Positions 36,197 through 45,510 of a DNA stretch of 64,000 bases are shown in pieces. The notes under the pieces were generated by a model. That model searched no databases. It was not told the origin of the DNA and was given only the letters and a program-made list of their open reading frames with translations. Made by a program: the position numbers and the translations under genes. Location: the NCBI GenBank assembly GCA_947471745.1, contig CANJKZ010000783.1, positions 1,377,501 to 1,441,500 of the forward strand. Direction: 5' to 3'. This stretch comes from Closterium sp. Naga37s-1. Its lineage: Eukaryota > Streptophyta > Zygnematophyceae > Desmidiales > Closteriaceae. The first letter of the stretch is position 1. Every line of letters starts with the position of its first letter.

Positions 36197-38090
36197 GCTG
36201 CTGCTGCCGCTGCCGCCCTTACCAGTGCTGCTGCGGCCAGGAGATTCATCGCCAGGCGGAGAGGCATCACGGTAAGAAGTGACATCGGGGGAATCAGAGG
36301 AATCACTGGAAGCAGAGGCAGATGCATCACCAGAGGCATGAAGGGACGTAGACGCGTCACCAGAGGCAGAGGAGTCACTTTGCACGAGGATCTGAAATTC
36401 CCGGTTGACCTGTGGCGATAGCAGCTCTGTGAAGCTGGCCGTTTGTATGTGCTGCTGAATGGGCGCGAGCTGGGATGTTGCGGTGCGGGAGGAGAGGAGG
36501 GAGGGAAGGGATAAGGAAGAACAAAATATGATGGGCGGATAAGCTGAGCGATTCCCGGTGGACCTGCGGCGATAGCAGGTCTGTGGAGGTGGCCGCTTGT
36601 ATGTGTTGCTGGATGGCCGCGAGCTGGAAGAGTGGAAGGACGAGACGAGAAGAAGAGGCACGGAAGAACATGTGATGATGGATAGGTGAGAGGGAGTATA
36701 GAAGCGGTGCAGCGAGGGCGGGAGGGAGAGAGGGAAGGAGGGAGGGAGGGAGGGAGGGAGGGAGGGAGGGAGGGAGGGAGGGAGGGAGGGAGGGAGGGAG
36801 GGAGGGAGGGATGGAGGGAGGGAGGGAGGGAGGAATTGCAGGATGGAGGGAGGGCAGGAGGGCGGCGGGAAGGGAGAGAGAGATGAACGGGGAGAGAGGG
36901 GGGCGGAACGACGGCTAGAATTGCCTAGAGACGAGTCTACCTGTTAGTTCGCGTGAGCAGGCAGGCCGGCACGGACGGCTGTTGAGTCAGACTCGAACGA
37001 GGAAAAGGACGAAACAAAATGGTGGTTCAGATCAAACTGATCAGCAACTTACCTGGTGGACATAACTTACCTGGTGGACATAACTTACCTGGTGGACATA
37101 ACTTACCTGGTGGACATAACTTACCTGGTGGACATAACTTACCTGGTGGACATAACTTACCTGGTGGACATAACTTACCTGGTGGACATAACTTACCTGC
37201 TCTCTTGCATCAGCAGGTAGGTTGTCGGTCGGCAGGGACGAGAGGCACGCTGCCAGGTCGGCATGGATGCTGCTGAAGTGGCTCGCGCTCATTGGTGAGT
37301 CTGCTACCAGCTGTTGGTGGTGGATGGGAGGAGAGGAAAGGAAAGGAGCGGAGAGGAGAGAAGAGGAGGAAGAGGAGGTGAGAGGAGAGCAGGGGAGCGG
37401 GGAGGGAAGGAAAGTACTACTTCCTAGTAGGGAAGAGGAGACGACGGGCGAGGAGACGACGGGCGAGGAGGGGAATGGAGATGAGACAAGAGGGGAAGGA
37501 ACAGGGGGGCATGGGAGCAGAATTGCATGAACGCTGCTGGAACACCCTCGCAGCAAGAGATTAGTCATACCCTCGATTTATTGCTCCCAAAGCAGACAAC
37601 TACATCCCAAATCTTACCCAAACGACTCTGAAGTTTCACCTGAAGTTTCCCTGCTGCGTGCGCTGATGCATCGCTGCATGACCCCCGTGCATCGCCGAAG
37701 CACGCCCTCTAGCGTCTAAAACGCCGTTTTCGCCGCATCCGTGGACTCTCCCCACCCACCGTGACTTTTGAGTCAGCTCAGAAGTCACCTCACCTGAAGC
37801 AGCCTGCTGCGTGCGCTGATGCATCGCTGCATGACCCCCGTGCATCGCCGAAGCACGCCCTCTAGCGCCTGAAACGCCGTCTTTGCCGCATCCGTGCACT
37901 CTCCCCATCCGCGGTGGCTCTTGCAGCTCTCAAGAAACGCGTGGATGAGCGTCGCGGATCGGATGAGAACGTTGAAATTGCTTACGTAAGCGCCGCTCGG
38001 ATGTGCGTCGTCTTGTAAGTGGAATGCAAATTGAGAAAAGGTCATGCAGCTCGCTATAAGAACAACTAATACCGGGTCGTCTCGCTCCAT
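28117..38090 (-). CDS. Large armadillo-repeat protein, plant ARO-like (3' end unresolved)
   Basis: Exons that join in frame on the minus strand: 38090-37794, 37310-37197, 36409-34901, 33549-29653 (1299 codons) and 28818-28117 (an alternative acceptor gives 28826). Together they give at least 2170 residues. The N-terminal 140 or so residues are helical (FNVLIRSATLIHAFLESC, then HADLAACLSSLPTDNL) and recall the N-terminal bundle of plant Armadillo-Repeat-Only proteins. The middle is low complexity: acidic, Ser-rich, and with SPRDHK and SHSHS repeats. Armadillo-type helices follow (VVLRVLQGTREEQGKAAGVI, AGAVEALLQLA, AGALKPLLKQLA). Function unknown; ARM proteins are usually protein-binding scaffolds. 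The start is the ATG at 38088-38090. Two coding exons carry in-frame palindrome-linked duplications. Further exons may lie left of 28117. The ARO link is tentative. Confidence 0.65.
28860..29470 (-). repeat. Four decayed copies of the gene D ARM exon start
   Basis: On the minus strand the segment encoding (Q)ARLNNIVSASASLSP recurs about every 130-165 bp (near 29450, 29310, 29160 and 28990) before the intact exon at 28818. Each copy is preceded by a CTTCCTCC pyrimidine tract and followed by unrelated intron. Confidence 0.75.
31715..31756. repeat. 42-bp palindrome inside a gene D coding exon
   Basis: TCGA core with long outer arms TGATAAGTCGAT. It lies between 60-bp direct repeats (31654-31713 and 31756-31815). 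The total addition is 102 nt and keeps the reading frame. Confidence 0.95.
33160..33305 (-). repeat. 18-bp coding repeat in gene D (SPRDHK)
   Basis: Units of gatccctgggcgatttat repeat about eight times. On the minus strand they encode tandem SPRDHK, with SPRDLK variants, inside the long exon. Confidence 0.9.
33560..33692 (-). repeat. 53-bp copy of the gene D exon start, palindrome-linked
   Basis: 33640-33692 repeats 33501-33553 with one mismatch, including the acceptor. A degenerate palindrome (33603-33621) lies between, next to a poly-G run at 33587-33599. Confidence 0.85.
33980..34864 (-). repeat. Four copies of the gene D FEEE-ALAL exon end, three in a 247-bp tandem array
   Basis: The segment encoding SFEEESEALALGARRAEEAG recurs with starts at 33994, 34241, 34488 and 34735, a period of exactly 247 bp. 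Each ends in a CAG|GTCAGTG or CAG|GTGTGA donor. They duplicate the 3' end of the exon at 34901-36409. The rightmost (34725-34864) has a clean TTTTTCAG acceptor but begins in a phase that does not fit the upstream exon. They could be mutually exclusive exons or relics. Confidence 0.8.
35231..35244. repeat. TCGA-core palindrome inside a gene D coding exon
   Basis: Between 59-bp direct repeats (35173-35231 and 35251-35309). The addition is 78 nt and keeps the frame. The palindrome reads FESTQ in the protein. Confidence 0.95.
35870..36230 (-). repeat. Trinucleotide-rich coding tract in gene D (poly-Ser)
   Basis: GCT/GCC triplet runs on the plus strand correspond to serine, glycine and alanine homopolymers in the gene D reading frame. 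Open in several frames, so the amino-acid reading is trustworthy only in the exon frame. Confidence 0.8.
36735..36832. repeat. GGGA tetranucleotide microsatellite
   Basis: About 24 consecutive GGGA units in the gene D intron between 36410 and 37196. A degenerate copy of the next exon's start (around 36550-36575) lies beside it. Confidence 0.95.
37047..37196 (-). repeat. 18-bp splice-donor array after gene D exon 2
   Basis: Nine GTAAGT donors on the minus strand, 18 bp apart. The unit is GTAAGTTATGTCCACCAG. Every unit is CAG|GTAAGT, a perfect donor, and the unit is open in the exon frame (VSYVHQ). Use of any downstream donor would insert a multiple of six residues without breaking the frame. 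Confidence 0.92.
37639..37793 (-). repeat. Copy of the gene D exon 1 3' end
   Basis: About 118 bp (37639-37758) repeat 37793-37910, separated by the near-palindrome 37761-37788. The copy keeps the CAG|GTGAAAC donor region but has small changes. Confidence 0.85.
37761..37788. repeat. Near-palindrome with TCAG centre, gene D intron 1
   Basis: 12-bp arms with one mismatch, between copies of about 118 bp (37639-37758 and 37793-37910). Confidence 0.9.
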
Positions 38091-38921
38091 TATATGCGGC
38101 GCTTTGCTGGAGATACTAACTTAGTATTTGGGGACAGTAAGTGTCCAGAAAGACTCCCTCGGGAGTGTTTGGGGGCAGTCAATTTTGGAGATGAATAAAC
38201 GGCCTAAATTGTGCACCAATATCGAAATCGACGGCCGTTACTACTCGACAATGTGGCGACAATGGACAAACGTGCTCACAATGCGGCAGTTGGATATTCA
38301 ATCACTCGCTTCTACTAACTAGTCCATGCCTAGGGATCCGCAACTAGTACCTACCTTTCTGCCTACAAAGCCTACTTGTCTCCATGCATACCACAAAGAC
38401 ACAAGTCGTGTGCTTGCCTCCAAGTCTCCAGCTTGACAGCGCCGAAGGTATCCAAAGTCCAAACCAAACCAACTTTACAGAACCCAGCTTGACCCATCCC
38501 AAACACCTCAGACCATCCTAGAAGTTCACACCTTCGCTGAGACGTGGTTGGCTGGCGGTGCCTTTTCCTCACTTTTGGGATCAACGGGCACTTTCGGGGG
38601 CGAGGTTCAAAAGCTGGAATGGTTTCAGGTGGTTTAAAGCAAGTCAGAACGGTTTTATTCGCTTCAGCAACGGCTTTCTATTCGTTGCACTACACTGTCC
38701 GTCGAGCCCCTCCCTGGTCAATAGGGCGCATTGCATCATGGGACAATATCTGCTCCGAGTCACTGGAATGGACGGAGGACAGCGGAGCAGACTGATGAGG
38801 GATGCGCCAATCGGAGGGCAGGGCGATGAGAGATATTCAACCAGTGACGCGACAGATTCGACAAAAGCATCTGACGGAATGCGAGATTCCAACGAGTGAT
38901 ATTAGTGTACACAGTACACGG
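38091..38921. other. Region between the gene D start and the gene E stop
   Basis: About 0.8 kb with no recognised gene on either strand. Must contain the gene D promoter and the gene E 3' flank. Confidence 0.5.
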
Positions 38922-41900
38922 TTACAAGCCACTCCAGGAGTGCGCTAGATAAAACATATTGACAGGTGCTTCAGGGTTGCAAGTCCTAGTGTCACCACTA
39001 AATACGCTGCTAGGTCTTAGCGAGAAGTATGCCGCAGTTCGAGAATATCCTGATGTAGGAATAACGAAGGAGTGACACGTCGACAGCAGCAACCAATCAG
39101 CAACAAGTTCCTGATATGCCTTAATGTCACTGCCTAAGACCTTTGAGGTGGCATTTGTGCTAATGGCATTGTCACTCAGCTTATTAGAATGGCGGGGAGT
39201 GAATGGGGTTGTAACAACCTGCATGCGACATAACCAGGAATGAAAAAGTTTTGGAGGGGTGTGGTAAGAGAACAGCGAAAACCATCATCACTCTAGCCAT
39301 ACCAATCAGACATAAGCCCGACAAAAAATGCCTCAATAGCTTCATAAATTGTGCTGGCGAAGCAAAGAAATTGAAAACATTAAAGGAGCGAACAGATAGG
39401 AAATTTGAGGACAGAGAGCAACAAGGTTTTGGGGAAAGAGACATGGTAGAAAGAGGGAGAGGAGGAAGGTGGGGGGGGGGAAAGGGGGAGGGGGAAGGGA
39501 AGGGGAGGGGGAGGGGGTGGTAAATAACAAAAACTGATACAATGCGAAGATAGAAATGAAACTGGTAAGAATACCCTTTACACATCGGTGTTGCCATGTA
39601 CCCACCTTATGTTGATACTGTTGATCAATGTCTAATTTTAAAGAAGGGGAAATGTTTATCAGAATCACCTTATTTTGATACTGTTGATGCATGGCAATCT
39701 TAAAATCCATCGAGTTTGTGATAATGAGCCAGCGCACTTCCAGGGGAGGGGGGAACCACCAGTCCTCCACTGCCTGGGGGGGGGGGAGCATGGGCGCAGA
39801 GTGGGTGGGTAGGAGACAAGATGATGGAAGGGGGGGCGGTTAATCTAAGTTTGTGATAATGAGCCAGCGCACTTCCAGGGGAGGGGGGAACCACCAGTCC
39901 TCCACTGCCTGGGGGGGGGGAGCATGGGCGCAGAGTGGGTGGGTAGGAGACAAGATGATGGAAGGGGGGGCGGTTAATCTAAGTTTGTGATAATGAGCCA
40001 GCGCACTTCCAGGGGAGGGGGGAACCACCAGTCCTCCACTGCCTGGGGGGGGGGGAGCATGGGCGCAGAGTGGGTGGGTAGGAGACAAGATGATGGAAGG
40101 GGGGGCGGTTAATCTAAGTTTGTGATAATGAGCCAGCGCACTTCCAGGGGAGGGGGGAACCACCAGTCCTCCACTGCCTGGGGGGGGGGAGCATGGGCGC
40201 AGAGTGGGTGGGTAGGAGACAAGATGATGGAAGGGGGGGCGGTTAATCTAAGTTTGTGATAATGAGCCAGCGCACTTCCAGGGGAGGGGGGAACCACCAG
40301 TCCTCCACTGCCTGGGGGGGGGGGAGCATGGGCGCAGAGTGGGTGGGTAGGAGACAAGATGATGGAAGGGGGGGCGGTTAATCTAAGTTTGTGATAATGA
40401 GCCAGCGCACTTCCAGGGGAGGGGGGAACCACCAGTCCTCCACTGCCTGGGGGGGGGGGAGCATGGGCGCAGAGTGGGTGGGTAGGAGACAAGATGATGG
40501 AAGGGGGGGCGGTTAATCTAAGTTTGTGATAATGAGCCAGCGCACTTCCAGGGGAGGGGGGAACCACCAGTCCTCCACTGCCTGGGGGGGGGGGAGCATG
40601 GGCGCAGAGTGGGTGGGTAGGAGACAAGATGATGGAAGGGGGGGCGGTTAATCTAAGTTTGTGATAATGAGCCAGCGCACTTCCAGGGGAGGGGGGAACC
40701 ACCAGTCCTCCACTGCCTGGGGGGGGGGGGAGCATGGGCGCAGAGTGGGTGGGTAGGAGACAAGATGATGGAAGGGGGGGCGGTTAATCTAAGTTTGTGA
40801 TAATGAGCCAGCGCACTTCCAGGGGAGGGGGAAACCACCAGTGCTCCACTGCCTGGAAGGAAAGAAGCACGAGTCGAGTACGGAGCGGGCGGGTAGGAGA
40901 CGAGTGTGGGAGGAAGAGGGCCACTATTGGAAGTTACCGCCCTTGCAGTTGAGGGGACTTTTGAGGCGCCTCAAAAGTCGGGTAGGATACGAGTGTGGGA
41001 GGAAGAGGGCCACTATTGGAAGTTACCGCACTTGCAGTTGAGGGGGGAACCGCCAGTGCTCCACTGCTTGGAAGGAAGCACCAGTACGGAGTGGGTGGGG
41101 AGGAGACAAGAGCGTGAGGGGAGGGGCAGCAGCAGCTGTAGCAATTAGTGAAGCGACTGCTACAGCAGCCACTCTAGCAGTCAATGCAGCAATGTGCTGT
41201 TGCACGCACAGTATGAACCTACAGCGGTTGGGATGAGCAGCGCACCTGAGTGCAGCTCAGCAGCGCACCTGAGTGCAGCTCAGCAGCGCACCTGAGTGCA
41301 GCTCAGCAGCGGGCGGGCCACCTGCATGAGCCTCTCGACCTCAGCCTCGCCCAGCTGCTTGGGAGCATCTTCGCCCTCCCCTGACGTGGTGCAATGCGGT
41401 GCAATGGGATGTGAAGGAATGGGATGAGATGGGATGGGATGGGATGGGATGGCATGAGATGAGATGGGACGGAATGGGATGAGATGAGATTGAGGCAAAG
41501 AATTATCATAAGCGACGTACAACAAGGCCTAAGCCATCCTCCCTCAGTGAGTGCAGACTCTTAGGAGGCACTTACTTAAGCACCCACTTACTCAAGGTTC
41601 ACTCACTCACTCATGTGGAAGAGCTACAGAAAAGGCATAGTACAGAAACGGCATAGTACAGAAAAGGCATTGCATTGCCAAGAAGGAAAGAATCCTCACA
41701 TGACATGGGAGTCAAAGCGAAATAGTTGATGCTGTATGATGTAGAAAGAGACCCTGCAATAACCTCGCTAAAATTTAGGACTGATGAGCACTATCACACC
41801 TGTTATAAACCACAAGAAGTACTTACCTCTCAGCTTGCTCCTTCCTAACAGTCACTACGTTCTCACCTTCCCACACTGTCCCATCAGTGAATCTGATGTG

Positions 41901-44900
41901 AACACAGATGGTCACCAAGCCAGGTGCATGCGCCTCCCCTCTTCACGCCACTTGCTCTCAGCCTCACATGCACGAGACTCTCACCTTTCCACGCCGCCCC
42001 ATCAGTGAATCTGATGTGAACACAGATGGTCACCCACCCAGCCAAATCGTGAGCACGACACGTTCTCACAGGCACGACACGTTCTCACAGGCACGACACG
42101 TTCTCACAGGCACGACACGTTCTCACAGGCACGACACGTTCTCACAGGCACGACACGTTCTCACAGGCACGACACGTTCTCACAGGCACTACACGTTCTC
42201 ACCTTCCCACACCGCCCCATCAGTGAATCTGATGTGAACGCCAGTAGTTACCAAGCCTGGTGCATGCACCTCCCTCTCCTGGTCCCTCACCTCCTTTTCC
42301 TACACTATGCTCTCAAGGAACGAAACTTTCACCTTCCCACACTGTCCCATCAGTGAATCTGATGTGAACTCCAATTGTCACCACACCAGGTGCATGCACC
42401 TCCCTCTCCAGGCCACTCAGAAGCTGCCGAACCTCTGCATTAGGTCTGGGAAGAAACATACGAAGGGGGGGGAGAGGGGAAGAGGGCGGGAAGGTGCCTT
42501 AGAATCCTGTCAGGGCAGGAAGTGAACATGACTGTACAGTCGCCTTCTCATGGGATCGACTCTTCTCACAGAGAAGCAAAGTGGAAATGGCAGGAACCTT
42601 GGAACAGGGGTGTCAGGTGCATGCAGAGAAGCGCGAACCTGACTGTAATTGACTCTTCCCATGATGCTATCTTCCTCTTACAGCCTCACTTAAATAGGAA
42701 GCGCAGGATAAAGCCAAGAGCGTACGGTGGGTGCAATGCAACGCAGCGGCTCAAAGACCCAGCCCTTGTCGCACTAATCCAAGCATTGTTTGCCTAGGTA
42801 GCTATCTGCCTCGTACAGCCTCACTTGAGTAGGAAGCGCAGGATACAGCCGAGAGCGTACGGTGGACGCAACCCGGTGGTGCGGAGCCGTGCCGCCCACT
42901 CGCTCTGCTCCTCCGTCAGCATCTGAGTCAGCACGCCCCGATTCCACGACAGCCTGACGTTGCGGAATTTGCTGTAGGGCGTGAAGGTCTCCTGGGCGGG
43001 GGGGGGGGGGTGTTGGGGTTGGGGTTGGGAGTGGCGGGTGGTGAGGGTTGCATTAACATGTCACAGCCTGACGTTGCGAAACTTGCTGTAGGGCGTGAAG
43101 GTCTCCTGGGCGGGGTTGAGGGGGTGTGCAGGCAGTCGTCTTTTAGAATGCTAAAAAATGACACATGACAACCTGACGCTGCACATGACAACCTGACGCT
43201 GCACATGACAACCTGACGCTGCACATGACAACCTGACGCTGCACATGACAACCTGACGCTGCACATGACAACCTGACGCTGCACATGACAACCTGACGCT
43301 GCACATGACAACCTGACGCTGCACATGACAACCTGACGCTGCACATGACAACCTGACGCTGCACATGACAACCTGACGCTGCGGAACTGGCCCATCTCCT
43401 TTTGAGGCGCCTAAGAAACTGACAAATTGAACGTCATCCACCCACCATTGCCTAGTTCTGAGTCGACTCAAAACTAGCCTCAGAAACTGACAAAGTGCGT
43501 GTCATCCACCATTGCATGTGTCCAGCATCGGCACATCATCCGACCCACGCCCATCTCTGACTTTTGGGTCGACTCAAAAGTCATCCAGCATCGGCACATC
43601 ATCCAAACCACGCTCATCTCTGCCTTTTGAGTCGACTCAAAAGTCATCCAGCATCGGCACATCATCCGACCCGCCCATCTCTGCCTTTTGAGCCGACTCA
43701 AAGTCATCCAGCATCGGCACATCATCTGAACCACGCCCATCTCTGCTGCTTCTCTCTGCTCTGCTCCTGCCACCGTGCCGAAACGCGCGTACGCTCGGTC
43801 TGTTGGATCTGGGTCGAATCTATTTTTCTCTCTGCTGATTCTCTCTGCTCCTATCGCCATCACACCCAAGCACAATCATGCACCCACCTGCAAGCTCCCG
43901 AACTGTGTGTCTCAAATGTCAAGCATCGGCACGTCATCCTCGCCCATCCCCTCCAACCGCATTCAACCATCATGCCAACCAAACACCCCACCCACCTGCA
44001 CGCTCCCAAACTGCGTGTCTCGGATGTCCAGCATCGGCACGTCATCCACGCCCATCTGCTTCTGTGCCCCGAATCACCGAGTCATCCACGCCCATCCGCG
44101 TGTATGAAGATTTGTTTTGAGACGTGTCGAAACATGTCCAGCATCGGCACGTCATCCACGCCCATCTGCTTCTGTGCACCGACTCACCGAGTCATCCACG
44201 CCATCCGGTTGCCACTACAACCAGGCAGGCACAGTCACAAGCACCACCCACCTGCACGCTCCCGAACTGCGTGTCTCGGATGTCCAGCATCGGCACGTCA
44301 TCCACGCCCATCTGCTTCTGTGCACCGACTCACCGAGTCATCCACGCCATCCGGTTGCCACTACAACCAGGCAGGCACAGTCACAAGCACCACCCACCTG
44401 CACGCTCCCGAACTGCGTGTCTCGGATGTCCAGCATCGGCACGTCATCCACGCCCATCTGCTTCTGTGCACCGACTCACCGAGTCATCCACGCCCATCCA
44501 GTTGCCACTACAACCAGGCAGGCACAGTCACAAGCACCACCCACCTGCACGCTCCCGAACTGCGTGTCTCGGATGTCCAGCATCGGCACGTCATCCACGC
44601 CCATCTCCTTTGTTTCCGGGCTGCCCGCAATCACCGACTCTGTCGAGATTTTCCGGGCAGGTTCGAGCAGAATTTCATCAGCGGGTCCATCTGCCCCTGT
44701 GTCATTGCCAACATGTATTTCCGCTCCTGCTCCGAGGAAGCCAGCTGATCCAGGGTCGGCAAATCCAGGTTCGGCCGAACCAGGGCTGGTCGATCCAGGT
44801 TTGGCGGATTCAGGGTCGTCCGAACCAAAGCTCGCTGATCCTGGTTGGTTGTCGCCGCCACCAGATGCCGACGTGGATGGGAATCTCCAGTCGATAAGGT

Positions 44901-45510
44901 TCGGCTCGAAGGCGAAGGGCAGGCAGCGGTGGCGGATGAGCAGTGCGCGGCCGTCCAATAGCGCGACGACAAATGTCGAGGCGAGGCCCAGGAGTGTGTC
45001 CCCCAGGCCGCCACAGCCGTGGTACCACTCGTAGGTGAGGAAGCGGGGGAAGGCGGAGGGGGGCGCGGAGGGGGAGGCGGAGAAGGAGGCGGAAGGGGAG
45101 GGGGAGGAAGCAGGGGGAGCGGAGGACGATGGAGAGGGGGAAGAAAGGGAGCCCGGGGAGGGAGCTGGGGAAGGGGATGAGAGAAGGGGGTTTGATGATG
45201 GATGAGAGGATGAAGCTTCTTGGCCGTTGCTCCCTCTGCTACCTGCTCTGCCTGCTCTCTCGAGGCTGCTTCGTCTGTTTGCTGCTCGGAGTTGCTCGTG
45301 TAAGGCGATGTACTCGTTATGCCATGACCCGCAAAGAGCTTCAAGGTAGCCGAAATGAAGGTCTGACGTGGACCGCGAATGTTCTCCAGAGGCTGTGACT
45401 CCCAAAGAGGCTAAAACGAGAACTATTGTAGCGAAACATGCTCTCGCCCATGGTCGAGAGGCGATTCGTCGCGTTTGTTCGCTGCACGCAGGCATCCTGG
45501 CGACCGGCAA
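38922..45510 (-). CDS. Fucosyltransferase-like type II Golgi glycosyltransferase
   Basis: Six minus-strand exons join with matching phases: 45510-44545, 42991-42825, 42445-42333, 41380-41292, 39773-39669, 39140-38922 (stop), about 552 residues. The N-terminus has a short basic segment and one hydrophobic anchor (ACFATIVLVLASLGVTASG), then a stem and catalytic region. Motifs: YEWYHGCGGLGDTLLGLAST followed by ALLDGRALLI, which resembles the nucleotide-sugar site region of plant xyloglucan fucosyltransferases (GT37); GLRPPYALGCILRFLLKP; HIRFTDG; and TSGYSRTAAYF near the C-terminus. Type II topology suggests Golgi work on cell-wall polysaccharide or glycoprotein. The donor is inferred to be GDP-fucose; exact family (GT37, GT23 or related) is uncertain. 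Exons 1, 2, 3, 4 and 5 all have tandem copies. Exon 3 has four copies, of which only the one at 42333-42445 keeps the upstream frame. Confidence 0.6.
39670..40860 (-). repeat. 134-136-bp tandem array of gene E exon 5, about 8.5 copies
   Basis: Nearly identical units start at 39713, 39848, 39982 and so on. On the minus strand each contains CCCCCCAG|GCAGTGGAGGACTGG and encodes AVEDWWFPPPLEVRWLIITN. The leftmost copy continues into ITNSMDFKIAMHQQYQ and a donor at 39668, so it is the usable exon. The others end in a TTAATC segment without a clear donor. The poly-G runs vary in length between units. Confidence 0.88.
40891..41080 (-). repeat. Diverged exon 5 copies of gene E
   Basis: Two 66-bp direct repeats (40891-40955 and 40980-41045) flank the palindrome 40956-40979. 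A minus-strand segment at about 41030-41075 encodes HWRFPPQLQVR with a GTAACT donor. Confidence 0.75.
40956..40979. repeat. GCGC-core palindrome between 66-bp direct repeats
   Basis: Perfect 24-bp palindrome. Flanks 40891-40955 and 40980-41045. Confidence 0.95.
41235..41291 (-). repeat. 23-bp donor-containing repeat after gene E exon 4
   Basis: Three units. On the minus strand each is the exon 4 end CTGAGCTGCACTCAG followed by GTGCGCTG, so the donor is present three times. Confidence 0.85.
41395..41500. repeat. GGATG simple repeat
   Basis: Irregular 5-bp repeat (gggat/gagat) in the gene E intron between exons 3 and 4. Confidence 0.85.
41867..42290 (-). repeat. Three extra copies of gene E exon 3 with a 19-bp donor array
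   Basis: Minus-strand copies encoding VHIRFTDG lie at about 41867-41935, 41983-42035 and 42207-42275. After the last, a 19-bp unit (minus strand GTGAGAACGTGTCGTGCCT) repeats about seven times between 42056 and 42200, reiterating the GTGAGA donor. Confidence 0.85.
42655..42745 (-). repeat. Partial copy of the gene E exon 2 end
   Basis: Repeats 42815-42880 (cagcctcactt.a.taggaagcgcaggata) with changes. The minus-strand reading CILRFLF is interrupted. Confidence 0.65.
42990..43110 (-). repeat. Copy of the gene E exon 2 start
   Basis: About 43062-43112 repeats the segment at 42954-43000 (acgttgcgga/g..ttgctgtagggcgtgaaggtctcctgggcgggg). A poly-G run and a GGGGTT tract separate them. Confidence 0.8.
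43160..43385 (-). repeat. 20-bp tandem repeat derived from gene E exon 2
   Basis: Eleven units of gacaacctgacgctgcacat. On the minus strand the unit contains the exon 2 sequence that encodes (F)RNVRLS. Confidence 0.92.
43399..43702. repeat. Cluster of five palindromes in gene E intron 1
   Basis: 43399-43415 (GCGC), 43452-43477, 43559-43582, 43624-43643 and 43684-43702 (TCGA or near it). Each separates successive copies of catccagcatcggcac or agaaactgacaaa segments. A related degenerate palindrome is at 44113-44134. Confidence 0.9.
43490..44544 (-). repeat. Tandem copies of the gene E exon 1 3' end
   Basis: The minus-strand segment encoding DVPMLDIRDTQFGSVQ is repeated. A 146-147-bp array is seen at 44544, 44397 and 44251. 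Older copies at about 44000 and 43885 and four short ones (43510-43740) are separated by SalI-type palindromes. The intact exon ends at 44545. Confidence 0.85.

Noticed and set aside
39700..40838. Proline-rich repeat protein (GSALAHYHKLRLTAPPS)
   Set aside because: Wrong frame of the gene E exon 5 array; the exon frame gives AVEDWWFPPP with splice signals.
42056..42200. CRISPR-like array of short repeats
   Set aside because: Head-to-tail 19-bp units without spacers, in a eukaryotic intron; a donor-derived minisatellite.
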